Assembly (NCBI RefSeq): GCF_025770735.1
Contig: NZ_JAODPB010000002.1
Location: forward strand, 372,001-436,000
DNA from: Shouchella tritolerans
Lineage (GTDB): Bacteria; Bacillota; Bacilli; Bacillales; Bacillaceae_D
DNA length: 64,000 nt
Reading direction: 5' to 3'
Below, piece after piece: positions 26,565-34,999 of the stretch. A model generated the notes under the pieces. The model saw only the letters and a program-made list of their open reading frames with translations, ran no database searches and was not told where the DNA came from. Both the position numbers and the translations under genes were made by a program. Every line of letters starts with the position of its first letter. Within the stretch, counting starts at the first letter, position 1.

Positions 26565-28187
26565 GTGGGAGAGTTTCAAACGTTGCTGTTTACGTTTCTT
26601 GGAGGAATAGGGATCTTTCTATTTTCCGTCAAATATATGGGAGACGGCCTCCAAAAGACAGCAGGGGACCGATTACGGGATTTGCTAGACAGATACACAA
26701 CGAATCCTTTTATGGGTCTTATTTCCGGGATTGTCGTAACGGTTTTGCTACAAAGTAGCACGGCGACAACAGTGTTGACGATCGGTCTTGTTAATGCAGG
26801 CTTTATGAGGCTAAGACAGGCGATTGCTGTCATAATGGGAGCAAATATTGGGACGACAACAACGGCATTTATTATTGGACTTAATTTGAAAGAATACAGC
26901 TTGCCAATTATGGCAGTAGGAGCATTTTTAATTTTCTTTTTTAAAAAGAAAAAAGTCAACCATATTGGCCAAGTCGTGTTTGGGTTTGGTGGGCTCTTTT
27001 ATGGTCTTAACCTAATGGGAAGTAGCTTGCGGCCACTCAGCAATTGGGAGCCATTTGTTGATTTTACTGTCAGAATGGGAGAAAACCCGTTTTTAGGAAT
27101 CGTTGTGGGCATTATTTTGGCTGTTGCTTTGCAGAGTTCTTCAGCGGCGATTGGGTTGGTCCAGCAACTGTATGAGCAAGGAGCAATGGAATTGCAAGCG
27201 GCGCTCCCAGTATTAATTGGCGATAACATCGGTACCACTCTTACGGCTGTTTTAGTCGCGATTGGCGCCACAGTGGGGGCACGGAGAGCAGCGCTTACCC
27301 ACGTCGTATTTAATACTATTGGCGCGGTGCTAGTGATGATCTCATTTCCTATCTTTGTAAATTTTGTTGCTTTTTTAGGCGAACATTTTAATTTAGGCCC
27401 TTCCATGCAAGTTGCTGCTGCTCATGGTGTCTATAACGCTGCTAATGTGATCATTCAATTTCCGTTTATCGCTGTGCTAGCCTATATTGTCACAAAGCTC
27501 GTACCTGGAGACGAACTGGCTTTAGATTATAAACCGAAACACTTAGACCCGATCTTTATCGGAAACTCGCCAGCGATTGCTTTAGGACAAGCCAAACAAG
27601 AAATTATCCATATGGCCGATTACTCAAAAAAGGGGTTAGAGCAAGCGATTCGCTATATGGAAACAGGCGAAAAGAAGGACGCAGAGTTGGCCCTTCAATA
27701 TGAACAAGCGATTAACAATTTAGACCGGGAGATCACCGACTATTTGATCAAAGTGTCGGCACGTTCCTTGTCACCGGCTGATTCGAATCTCCATTCAACG
27801 CTCCTAAATGTCGTTAGGGATATCGAACGGATTGGCGATCATATGGAAAACATTGTTGAGCTGAAAGATTATCAAAAAGCGAATAAAGTTAAAATGAGCG
27901 ATATTGCCTTAAATGACTTAAACGAAATGTTCAATTTAACGTATTCCACATTAGAAGAAGCAATGGATTCCCTTGAACGGGATGACCTTGATAAAGCACA
28001 TGATGTTTTAAAACATGAAGATTTAATTGATAATATGGAAAGAAAACTAAGAAAACAACACATTAAACGGATAAATGAGGGCAAATGTTCTGGTTCGGCG
28101 GGAATTATTTTTGTCGACATTATCAGCAATCTAGAACGAATTGGCGACCATTCGGTCAACATTGCCCAATCGGTAATTGGCGATTAG
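26565..28187 (+). CDS. Na+/Pi cotransporter family protein with C-terminal PhoU domain
   Basis: A 540-residue protein with an N-terminal NptA-type half (two Na_Pi_cotrans repeats). The repeated QSSTATT and QSSSAAI motifs mark the two repeats, and ANIGTTTTA and DNIGTTLTA follow them. The C-terminal PhoU-like helical half starts near residue 340 and includes DIERIGDHMENI and NLERIGDHSVNI. The GTG at 26565 is preferred because AAGGG lies 9 bases upstream and the N-terminus then matches the usual family length; an ATG at 26505 lacks an RBS. It is similar to B. subtilis YqeW. Confidence 0.9.
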   Translation: MGEFQTLLFTFLGGIGIFLFSVKYMGDGLQKTAGDRLRDLLDRYTTNPFMGLISGIVVTVLLQSSTATTVLTIGLVNAGFMRLRQAIAVIMGANIGTTTTAFIIGLNLKEYSLPIMAVGAFLIFFFKKKKVNHIGQVVFGFGGLFYGLNLMGSSLRPLSNWEPFVDFTVRMGENPFLGIVVGIILAVALQSSSAAIGLVQQLYEQGAMELQAALPVLIGDNIGTTLTAVLVAIGATVGARRAALTHVVFNTIGAVLVMISFPIFVNFVAFLGEHFNLGPSMQVAAAHGVYNAANVIIQFPFIAVLAYIVTKLVPGDELALDYKPKHLDPIFIGNSPAIALGQAKQEIIHMADYSKKGLEQAIRYMETGEKKDAELALQYEQAINNLDREITDYLIKVSARSLSPADSNLHSTLLNVVRDIERIGDHMENIVELKDYQKANKVKMSDIALNDLNEMFNLTYSTLEEAMDSLERDDLDKAHDVLKHEDLIDNMERKLRKQHIKRINEGKCSGSAGIIFVDIISNLERIGDHSVNIAQSVIGD

Positions 28188-28195
28188 CCTATTGA

Positions 28196-28226
28196 ACGGC
28201 CGGAAGTAAAAGCCGGCCGTTTTTTC
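28196..28226 (+). terminator. Terminator after the Na/Pi cotransporter gene
   Basis: A perfect 8-bp GC-rich stem (ACGGCCGG at 28196-28203 with CCGGCCGT at 28213-28220) is followed by TTTTTT. Confidence 0.9.
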
Positions 28227-28299
28227 TTAAATAATCGTTGCGTTAAAGAGAAAAACGTGGTAATATAATTTTTGTCCGAATGAAGAATGTTGAGGACGA

Positions 28300-28374
28300 T
28301 CCACAGTAGCTCAGTGGTAGAGCTATCGGCTGTTAACCGATCGGTCGCAGGTTCGAATCCTGCCTGTGGAGCCA
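28300..28374 (+). tRNA. tRNA-Asn (GTT)
   Basis: A complete cloverleaf with acceptor TCCACAG/CTGTGGA, anticodon GTT in CTGTTAACC and T-arm GGTTCGAATCC. CCA is encoded. It is the first gene of a five-tRNA cluster. An A/T-rich TATAAT (28264-28269) upstream could be the -10 box. Confidence 0.95.
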
Positions 28375-28376
28375 TT

Positions 28377-28453
28377 GGCGGTGTAGCTCAGCTGGCTAGA
28401 GCGTACGGTTCATACCCGTGAGGTCGGGGGTTCGATCCCCTCCGCCGCTACCA
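28377..28453 (+). tRNA. tRNA-Met (CAT), elongator
   Basis: Acceptor GGCGGTG/CGCCGCT region, anticodon CAT in GTTCATACC, T-arm GGTTCGATCC, encoded CCA. The absence of the three consecutive G-C pairs of initiator tRNA below the anticodon loop, together with its sequence, marks it as the elongator. Confidence 0.9.
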
Positions 28454-28482
28454 TATCTATACATAATGAATCAAGCTTTTAT

Positions 28483-28559
28483 GGCGGTTGTGGCGAAGTG
28501 GTTAACGCACCGGATTGTGGTTCCGGCATTCGTGGGTTCGATTCCCATCAGCCGCCCCA
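28483..28559 (+). tRNA. tRNA-His (GTG)
   Basis: The acceptor GCGGTTG pairs with CAGCCGC, and an extra G at position -1 (28483) can pair with discriminator C (28556), the hallmark of tRNA-His. Anticodon GTG in ATTGTGGTT. CCA is encoded. Confidence 0.95.
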
Positions 28560-28576
28560 TATTAAAACATACTTGC

Positions 28577-28650
28577 GGACCCTTAGCTCAGTTGGTTAGA
28601 GCAGTCGGCTCATAACCGATTGGTCGTAGGTTCGAGTCCTACAGGGTCCA
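28577..28650 (+). tRNA. tRNA-Ile2 (CAT, lysidine type)
   Basis: Acceptor GGACCCT/AGGGTCC, anticodon CAT in CTCATAACC. The body resembles the E. coli and Bacillus tRNA-Ile2, whose C34 is changed to lysidine by TilS so that it reads AUA. CCA is not encoded (CTT follows). The alternative reading as a second tRNA-Met is less likely. Confidence 0.8.
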
Positions 28651-28654
28651 CTTT

Positions 28655-28744
28655 GGAGGAATACCCAAGTCTGGCTGAAGGGATCGGTCTTGAAAACCGA
28701 CAGGCGGGTCACACCGCGCGGGGGTTCGAATCCCTCTTCCTCCG
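28655..28744 (+). tRNA. tRNA-Ser (TGA)
   Basis: A class II tRNA with a long variable arm. Acceptor GGAGGAA/TTCCTCC, anticodon TGA in CTTGAAAAC, T-arm GGTTCGAATCC, discriminator G. No CCA is encoded. It is the last of the cluster, only four bases after tRNA-Ile2. Confidence 0.95.
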
Positions 28745-28746
28745 TT

Positions 28747-28782
28747 AAAAAAAACGCCTAAATAAAAAGGCGTTTTTTTTAT
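28747..28782 (+). terminator. Terminator of the tRNA cluster
   Basis: A stem of CGCC/GGCG extended by A8/T8 (28747-28758 with 28769-28780) ends in a T8 run. Confidence 0.9.
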
Positions 28783-28910
28783 GTTTAATAACAAGGGAAA
28801 AGGGAATAAAAAATAAATGAGAAAGCGCGAGCATTTTCTTTGCGGCGCGCTGTCTTTAATGGTAATCTAATTGAGAATCGAAGACTATTGAAACTAAGGA
28901 GGAATTAAAC

Positions 28911-29519
28911 ATGGCTTACAAACTACCAGAATTGCCTTATGCGGCAAATGCACTTGAACCGCATATTGATGAGGCGACAATGAACATTCACCACGGAAAA
29001 CACCACAATACGTATGTAACAAACTTAAATGCTGCATTGGAAGGGCATGCGGAGCTTGCCGAGAAGAGCATTGAAGACTTGGTTGCGAACTTGGATGCGG
29101 TTCCAGAAAACATTCGCACAGCTGTCCGCAACAATGGCGGAGGCCATGCAAACCACACATTTTTCTGGCAAATTTTAAGTCCAAATGGCGGCGGTGAGCC
29201 GACTGGCGCTCTTGCAGAAGACATTAAATCAACTTTCGGCAGCTTTGAAGAATTCAAAAACAAATTTGCAGACGCAGCAAAAGGACGCTTTGGTTCAGGA
29301 TGGGCTTGGCTAGTTGTTAACAACGGCAATTTAGAAATTACAAGCACGCCTAACCAAGATACGCCATTGTCTGAAGGCAAAACGCCTATCCTTGGACTCG
29401 ACGTATGGGAACACGCTTACTACTTGAACTATCAAAACCGTCGCCCTGACTACATTGCAGCTTTCTGGAACGTAGTCAATTGGGACGAGGTTAGCAAACG
29501 TTACGACGCAGCAAAATAA
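28911..29519 (+). CDS. sodA: Superoxide dismutase (Mn)
   Basis: A 202-residue cytoplasmic Mn/Fe superoxide dismutase converting superoxide to hydrogen peroxide and oxygen. Metal ligands are the His in MNIHHGKHH (about 27), the His in [10 protein letters not shown], and Asp/His in [20 protein letters not shown]. The Mn form is inferred from overall identity with Bacillus SodA. The SD is AAGGAGG. It has its own terminator. Confidence 0.97.
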   Translation: MAYKLPELPYAANALEPHIDEATMNIHHGKHHNTYVTNLNAALEGHAELAEKSIEDLVANLDAVPENIRTAVRNNGGGHANHTFFWQILSPNGGGEPTGALAEDIKSTFGSFEEFKNKFADAAKGRFGSGWAWLVVNNGNLEITSTPNQDTPLSEGKTPILGLDVWEHAYYLNYQNRRPDYIAAFWNVVNWDEVSKRYDAAK

Positions 29520-29532
29520 TGACACTCCGACG

Positions 29533-29566
29533 AGCCGTAAAGCATTTCGCTTTGCGGCTTTTTCGT
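29533..29566 (+). terminator. Terminator after sodA
   Basis: A stem AGCCGTAAAGC/GCTTTGCGGCT with one mismatch (29533-29543 with 29549-29559) is followed by TTTT. Confidence 0.85.
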
Positions 29567-29638
29567 TGTGCAAAGACTTAAAAAATGTGCATAGCAGGAA
29601 ATAAAACAGATCACACTACCCACTAAGGTGGTGAGGTC

Positions 29639-30931
29639 ATGCAAAGGAAATTGGCAGATAAAGTGTTCGGCCATGTAGAAGCATCAAAAGATTTGAAATT
29701 GCTCCTTGTCATTGGCGGCCTTTATGCACTGAGTGTGGCGCTTTCCAATACATTTGTAAATATATTCTTGTGGAAGCAGTCTGGGAAATTTATGGACCTC
29801 GCTTTATACAATTTAATGTCTGTCATGTTGCAGCCACTCGCCTTTATCCTTGCGGGGAAGTTAACGAAGAGAATTGACCGTGTGTTTATTCTGCGTCTTG
29901 GCGTTAGCATTATGTCGCTTTTCTACATTACGGTGCTTTTAGCCGGATCACACGCTGCGGATTATTTGCTTTTACTTGGTGCGTTGCTTGGTGCAGGCGC
30001 TGGGTGTTATTGGCTTGCTTTTAATGTGCTGACTTTTGAAGTAACAGAGCCGGATACACGCGACTTTTTTAACGGCTTTTTAGGACTGCTAACGTCTTTT
30101 GCTGGGATGACAGGCCCACTGCTGGCTGGGTTTATCATTACGAAAATGACTGGTTATCGCGGCTATTTCCTCATTTTTGCTTGTTCACTAACGTTATTTC
30201 TTATCGGTGTGGTTTTAACAATGTGGCTTTCCAAACGGCATGCAAAAGGGAAGCTGCAATTAGGGGAAGTATTGAAAGAACGACGCCGAAACAAAGATTG
30301 GGCGAGGATTCTTTGTGCCCATTTGTTCCAAGGTCTCCGAGAAGGGACGTTTGCGTTTGTCATCGTCGTATGGGTATATGTGACCACTGGCAACGAGCTT
30401 GCTCTTGGCACATATGGGCTGGTCACTTCCAGCGTGCAGTTGGTGGTTTATTATTTAGCAGCTCGGCTATTAAAGCGTGCTTTCCGAAAGCGAGCCATAT
30501 TAGCGGGCGGTTGCATTTTATATGGAGCGATCTTCATCCTTCTGTTCAACTTAAGTTTTGCTAAACTCATCACGTATGGCGTGTTTATTTCCATCGCTTA
30601 TCCATTGCTGTTGATCCCTTACATTTCGCTTACTTACGATGTGATTGGCCGTTCATACAATGCAGCGGAGTTGCGGGTTGAGTATATCATCGTCCGTGAA
30701 TGTGTGTTAAATACAGGGAGGATGTTATCCATTCTTTTATTTATTGCTGCAATTAGCTTGTTTCCAGAGAAACAAGCGATTCCAGCAGTATTGCTTCTTG
30801 TCGGTTCAGGGCATTTATGGATCTATTTTTTTGTGCGTAACATTCAGTTAAGCCCGCAAGATCCTAAACCTAGCCATGTTCAGTATGCAGGGGACCCAGA
30901 CGGGGAAAATAGCGCTGGAGGCTCAGTGTAA
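29639..30931 (+). CDS. yqgE: MFS transporter YqgE
   Basis: A 430-residue membrane protein with about 12 hydrophobic segments and a hydrophilic, acidic tail (QDPKPSHVQ...). It matches the YqgE type of uncharacterised MFS permease by position between sodA and pbpA, as in B. subtilis. The substrate is unknown. The RBS is AAGGTGGTG. A sigma-A promoter for the next transcript starts 15 bases after its stop. Confidence 0.88.
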   Translation: MQRKLADKVFGHVEASKDLKLLLVIGGLYALSVALSNTFVNIFLWKQSGKFMDLALYNLMSVMLQPLAFILAGKLTKRIDRVFILRLGVSIMSLFYITVLLAGSHAADYLLLLGALLGAGAGCYWLAFNVLTFEVTEPDTRDFFNGFLGLLTSFAGMTGPLLAGFIITKMTGYRGYFLIFACSLTLFLIGVVLTMWLSKRHAKGKLQLGEVLKERRRNKDWARILCAHLFQGLREGTFAFVIVVWVYVTTGNELALGTYGLVTSSVQLVVYYLAARLLKRAFRKRAILAGGCILYGAIFILLFNLSFAKLITYGVFISIAYPLLLIPYISLTYDVIGRSYNAAELRVEYIIVRECVLNTGRMLSILLFIAAISLFPEKQAIPAVLLLVGSGHLWIYFFVRNIQLSPQDPKPSHVQYAGDPDGENSAGGSV

Positions 30932-30945
30932 CTTTTTCTCGGCCT

Positions 30946-30974
30946 TTGACAGATTGTGTCGTCCATATTATAAT
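30946..30974 (+). promoter_or_regulatory. Consensus sigma-A promoter of the 6S-like RNA
   Basis: TTGACA (30946-30951), exactly 17 bases and TATAAT (30969-30974). Both hexamers match consensus in full. Transcription should start near 30981, just before the first paired base of the RNA. Confidence 0.85.
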
Positions 30975-30980
30975 AGACAA

Positions 30981-31165
30981 GAATTGCCTGCTATGTTCGT
31001 GTGCTTTTTTATGTTTCGAACCTTGAATGTAAAAAAGGGAGTTCTATATGATTGACTCTACGTCATGCCGACTGGTTCGGACTTCGGAACGTGAACTGCG
31101 AACACCCACCTGCGAGAGTAGGTTCATGAAACATTTACTGCTAACGGCACCCGCGGGTAAAGAGA
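30981..31165 (+). ncRNA. 6S-like regulatory RNA
   Basis: The transcript folds into the 6S layout. A closing stem (TTGCCTGC at 30984-30991 with GCGGGTAA at 31153-31160) is followed by an internal helix (ATGTTTCGAACC at 31011-31022 with GGTTC-AT-GAAACAT at 31121-31134). A large central bubble comes next, with strands 31023-31036 and 31108-31120. A distal helix (GGGAGTTC at 31037-31044 with GAACACCC at 31100-31107) then closes an apical arm. In known 6S RNA the bubble mimics an open promoter and sequesters sigma-A RNA polymerase. Length, a consensus promoter and a terminator support it. The family call has not been checked with a covariance model. Confidence 0.72.
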
Positions 31166-31171
31166 AGAATA

Positions 31172-31199
31172 GACATCCGCTTGCCGGGTGTCTTTTTAT
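31172..31199 (+). terminator. Terminator of the 6S-like RNA
   Basis: A 7-bp stem with one G-U pair (GACATCC at 31172-31178 with GGGTGTC at 31186-31192) is followed by TTTTT. Confidence 0.8.
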
Positions 31200-31253
31200 G
31201 TTGAGAATTTATAAGCTGTTAGGCGATACATAAATGATGATGGAGGGGAAATA

Positions 31254-33356
31254 ATGGCTGAGAAAAAAAACAAAGCGCGCAGCCAAGTATCTGCCAGGCT
31301 AAATATTTTGTTTCTTGGCGTGTTTTTGTTGTTTTCTGCATTGATTTTGCGTCTCGGCATGGTGCAAATTGTCCAAGGTGAATCTTACGAAGAAGAGTTA
31401 ACACATGTATCGAACCAAACGGCCCGTATCGACGCGCCCCGTGGACTGATGTATGATAGCTACGGCAATGTGGTTGTCGACAACTCCATGGAGTTGTCTG
31501 TCACTTACACCAATCCAGGAAACCAAAAAGCGGAAGAGATTCTCGAACTGGCGAAAAAGCTGTCTGATTACATCGAAGTCGACACGGAAAATCTCCGTTT
31601 TCGTGACAAACAAGAATATTGGTATGTCACTCATAGCGAAAAAGAACGGAAAGCGTTAATCGAAGGAAAAGAAGTCGAAGATAAAGACGAGTACAAAGTG
31701 ATCATAGACGAAATTACTGAAGAGATGGTCGATGGCTATTCGGAAGAGGAAGAACAAGTCATTGCGATTTTTACGCATATGCTCCGAGGTACTAGCGGCA
31801 CGCCGCAACGAATCAAACAATCGATTACGGAAGAGGAAGCCCACGTGTTAAGTGAGCACTTGGATAAGCTGCCTAACATCGACTTGCAGCGGGATGCGAC
31901 GAGGGAGTACGTATATGGGGACACGTTGCGGCAATTGTATGGCAGCGTCGGGTCAATCCAATCGGAAAAAGTCGATGATTATTTGGCAAACGGCTATGCC
32001 CGCTCTGATCTTGTTGGTAACAGCTACTTGGAGCTTCAATATGAAAATGTGCTCCGTGGCACAAAAGCGGAAATTTCGCGGACATCGACACGGACTGGCG
32101 GCGATGAAGCGGAAAGCGTCGTCGAAGAAACACTTGGCAGCCGTGGCAATGACTTAGTATTAAGCATTGATATGGAATACCAACAACTGCTTGATGAAGC
32201 GGTAGAAAAACATGTCATGAAAAACCGCGGCTACTACTTGCAGCAGCAAGAAGGCAGCGCCTACGCGATTGTGATGAATCCAAAAACAGGCGAAATATTA
32301 GCGATTAGCGGTTTTGTCGACCCTGCCGGAGAAGATGAAAGCTATTTGCACCCAACAGGAGCTGTGAACAATGCGTTTGAGTTTGGCTCTGTCGTCAAAG
32401 GGGCATCCGTGTTAACCGGCATGCAAGAGGGAGTTGTCTCTCCCGATACGGTTGTCAATGACCGACCGTTGCATTTTAATGGCACACCTGAGAAAAAATC
32501 GGTGTCCACTATGGGGCCTGTTAATATGGGTACTGCGCTGGAACGGTCATCGAACGTCTATATGTTTGAAATAGCGATGCGAATGGGTAACTATACGTAC
32601 AACAGCAACATTCCCCAAAGCCAACGTAGCTTGTTTGGCTTGTCCGTCGCCAATGATGTGTTAGAGCGTTCACGTTATTATTTCAGCCAATTTGGCTTAG
32701 GGACTCAAACGGGAATTGACCTTCCTCATGAAGTAACAGGCATTACCGGTGTTCCACAAGAGCCGGGGGCTTCGCTTGACTTTATGATCGGCCAATTTGA
32801 CACTTATACGACGTTGCAGGTTGGCCAATATGCGAGCACGATTGCGAATGATGGCGTGCGTATGCGCCCTCGTCTTGTCAAAGAAATATTGGAGCCTTCT
32901 ATTAACGGAGAAGAAGCGACCGTTGTGAAAGAATTTGCCCCTGAAGTGCTTAATGAAATTGACATGTCTAAAGACAAACTTGACGTGGTGCAAAACGGCT
33001 TCCGCCGTGTTGTTACAGGTAGCCGTGGCACAGGGAGAACGATAAAAACGGATGTGCCGATTGCTGCCAAAACTGGAACAGCAGAGATTTCCGTGGCGAT
33101 TGGCGAAGGCGATAACCGCCAAGTTTTAAACGGAAACAACCAAAGCTTTATTGGCTATGCTCCTTATGATGATCCAGAAATTGCCTTTGCTGTCATCGCT
33201 CCGAAAGTGCAAATTCCAAGGGGGACATCGTATAAAATTGCCCAAGACATTGCCCAAGACTTAGTCAATGACTACTTTGATTTACAGGAGAACCGAGATG
33301 GCCCTAAATCAGTCGATTCAGTCATGGACGAAGTTGATTTATTTGAAAATGAATAA
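31254..33356 (+). CDS. pbpA: Class B penicillin-binding protein (transpeptidase)
   Basis: A 700-residue peptidoglycan D,D-transpeptidase of the PBP2 type. It has an N-terminal membrane anchor (about 15-35), a PBP dimerisation domain (about 55-260) and the transpeptidase domain with SxxK in FGSVVKG, SxN in SSNVYMFE and KTGT in AAKTGTAEI. Acidic stretches (EEEEQ, EDKDE) occur in the external linker. The position matches B. subtilis pbpA/yqgF after sodA-yqgE. The SD is GGAGGGG. Whether it acts in elongation cannot be read from the sequence. Confidence 0.93.
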   Translation: MAEKKNKARSQVSARLNILFLGVFLLFSALILRLGMVQIVQGESYEEELTHVSNQTARIDAPRGLMYDSYGNVVVDNSMELSVTYTNPGNQKAEEILELAKKLSDYIEVDTENLRFRDKQEYWYVTHSEKERKALIEGKEVEDKDEYKVIIDEITEEMVDGYSEEEEQVIAIFTHMLRGTSGTPQRIKQSITEEEAHVLSEHLDKLPNIDLQRDATREYVYGDTLRQLYGSVGSIQSEKVDDYLANGYARSDLVGNSYLELQYENVLRGTKAEISRTSTRTGGDEAESVVEETLGSRGNDLVLSIDMEYQQLLDEAVEKHVMKNRGYYLQQQEGSAYAIVMNPKTGEILAISGFVDPAGEDESYLHPTGAVNNAFEFGSVVKGASVLTGMQEGVVSPDTVVNDRPLHFNGTPEKKSVSTMGPVNMGTALERSSNVYMFEIAMRMGNYTYNSNIPQSQRSLFGLSVANDVLERSRYYFSQFGLGTQTGIDLPHEVTGITGVPQEPGASLDFMIGQFDTYTTLQVGQYASTIANDGVRMRPRLVKEILEPSINGEEATVVKEFAPEVLNEIDMSKDKLDVVQNGFRRVVTGSRGTGRTIKTDVPIAAKTGTAEISVAIGEGDNRQVLNGNNQSFIGYAPYDDPEIAFAVIAPKVQIPRGTSYKIAQDIAQDLVNDYFDLQENRDGPKSVDSVMDEVDLFENE

Positions 33357-33363
33357 ATGCTAA

Positions 33364-33398
33364 AGCCAGCGAGCAGATAGAGCTCGCTGGCTTTTTTA
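33364..33398 (+). terminator. Terminator after pbpA
   Basis: A perfect 11-bp stem (33364-33374 with 33382-33392) is followed by TTTTTT. Confidence 0.92.
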
Positions 33399-33536
33399 CG
33401 TTTTCATATACAAGAAAAACAAAACCTATTGGTTTCCCTTCACGTTTGATAAGTGTTTTCGATCAGACTAGAAGAGGTTGTATAAGAAATTTGCTAAATA
33501 AAAAGGAATGAATGTAGTATGCGTCGAATGCTGTAT

Positions 33537-34013
33537 TTAGAACAATTCATCTAAGATTTCGTCCATGCTCATTTCACTCGTTAATTCCCCGGTGACTTGC
33601 GGTTTTAGCTCACCTGATAAGCCACGTTCGTCTACGGCATCAAAAAAGTCATGGGCGTTGTCTACAATGCCTGCCTCTTCAAGCATTTGGCCGACGTCAA
33701 TGCTTGTCATTCCCGATTGAACATGAAGAATGGTTCTGTAAACGATTCGCTCTTCGCCATCCCCATCTCCGTTTTGAGTTGCTTCTTCTACGGCAGCTTG
33801 TGCTTCTTGTAAATCGCTTTCCATCTGATTCCATGTGTCTTGTTGTTCGACGACATAGCCTGCCTCTGCGAGTGATTGCTTCATCTCATCTTCACTGAGT
33901 TCTGGTGCAGCAGCGGAAGAGGCCCCATCTCCCTGGATAAAGTATACTGCGCCAAGAGCCACAGCAGCTACAAGCAAGCCACAAGCAAAACTGCGTAATG
34001 ATTTAGGACTCAT
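33537..34013 (-). CDS. Membrane-anchored protein with a MltG-like (YceG) small domain
   Basis: A 158-residue protein with an N-terminal hydrophobic anchor (about 7-27), a Glu/Gln-rich coiled-coil stretch (about 40-85) and a C-terminal domain (ILHVQSGMTSIDVGQMLEEAGIV ...) that resembles the LysM-like N-terminal module of YceG/MltG proteins. The catalytic part is absent. The ATG at 34013 overlaps the end of the upstream gene by 11 bases and has AAGAAGG upstream. The pair lies where yqzC-yqzD lie in B. subtilis, but equivalence is not certain. Function unknown. Confidence 0.75.
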   Translation of the reverse strand: MSPKSLRSFACGLLVAAVALGAVYFIQGDGASSAAAPELSEDEMKQSLAEAGYVVEQQDTWNQMESDLQEAQAAVEEATQNGDGDGEERIVYRTILHVQSGMTSIDVGQMLEEAGIVDNAHDFFDAVDERGLSGELKPQVTGELTSEMSMDEILDELF

Positions 34014-34386
34014 TGGCAGCCTTCTTTCTTTCTTTTGTGCCATTGTAAACGTATGGGGCCAACAGGCGCTCTACTTCATGGATTTCGAGCTCTGTTTCGA
34101 TTGCAATGCCTTCAACTGAATAGCCGCGTTTATGCAGGTCAAGAATTTCTCTAAGCAATTTTTGATGCGATGATGATCGCGCTTGTGCTCCTGGCTCATG
34201 TGCAGCGATTTCAGCATCGAGTTCCATATCGCGAATTTGGTTCTTTAGCTGATGCAGCTCTTGCATAAAGGAAATGGAAAGCTGCTCGATTTGCTCGTCC
34301 ACTTTCGATGTTTTTTCGGTTTTAAAAAACGAAAGCACAAGCAAGACAATCGCAACTACGAGTAAAATGGCCAATGTCCATTCCAT
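34003..34386 (-). CDS. Small membrane protein with coiled coil and HTH-like tail
   Basis: A 127-residue protein with an N-terminal transmembrane segment (about 4-21), a coiled-coil stretch (about 28-65) and a C-terminal motif (LLREILDLHKRGYSVEGIAIETELEIHEVERLL) that resembles a helix-turn-helix of the sigma-70 region 4 type. It is translationally coupled to the MltG-like gene downstream. The SD is AGGAGGG, and TATAAT on the minus strand about 50 bases upstream is a likely -10. It is possibly YqzD- or YqzC-like. Function unknown. Confidence 0.75.
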   Translation of the reverse strand: MEWTLAILLVVAIVLLVLSFFKTEKTSKVDEQIEQLSISFMQELHQLKNQIRDMELDAEIAAHEPGAQARSSSHQKLLREILDLHKRGYSVEGIAIETELEIHEVERLLAPYVYNGTKERKKAANES

Positions 34387-34999
34387 TGAAAACGTACCCT
34401 CCTACTTTATCAACTGTGTTACATCCTATTATTATACATGAAATCGCTGATTTTTCATTTCAAAATCTTAAATTTATGGCACAATGCGGTGATTTTTGAC
34501 AAAACCAGACATGATTCCAGGTAATGGCTATGACAACAGGCTAAAGGGAAGGGGAAATACTTGGGGCATCTAGGGAATTGGTTCTACAAAATTATACAAT
34601 TTGCACTTCTTGTAGGATGCTAAAAGAAGGGGTATGCTGTTAGTAGAGTTTTTATTAGGCGAAACGATTACTGCTAGTGCCGTCGGGGATTTTCCCCCTT
34701 TTTAAAGCGTGTGGGGTGCAAGCTTTACATAAGCCAAAAGGCTGGATATAAGACGAAAGCAGCAGCAGGCTAGAGGCTGAAGCGCGATCGGGAAAAAATA
34801 TGGGCAAATAACAATCGGAAATAGCCTATTATCCAAGGACCTATGCAATGGAGAGCTTGCAACAAACAAGTTTTATGGACGTTCATCGAAATTGATTTTT
34901 GCAAATTTGAAATGTTGTTTCTGTTTAAGTAGTTTTTGAACTGGAATTTACCATTCATGCATGTTCACAAAAAATGAGCTGAATAAAAGGAGAGATTAG
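34387..34999. other. 613-base gap without a supported gene
   Basis: The left end holds the minus-strand promoter of the small membrane protein pair. A 23-codon frame at 34634-34705 has an SD too close to its ATG, and its end is overlapped by a weak hairpin plus T5 (34685-34703). No known riboswitch or sRNA family was recognised. It may be leader for the next gene or decayed sequence. Confidence 0.4.

Noticed and set aside
31048-31233. 61-codon ORF between yqgE and pbpA
   Set aside because: It lies inside the 6S-like RNA and its terminator, and the product looks random; RNA structure explains the sequence better.
34634-34705. 23-codon ORF in the 34.4-35.0 kb gap
   Set aside because: The SD is only 3 bases from the ATG, and the ORF end is overlapped by a hairpin with T5; evidence too weak for a gene.
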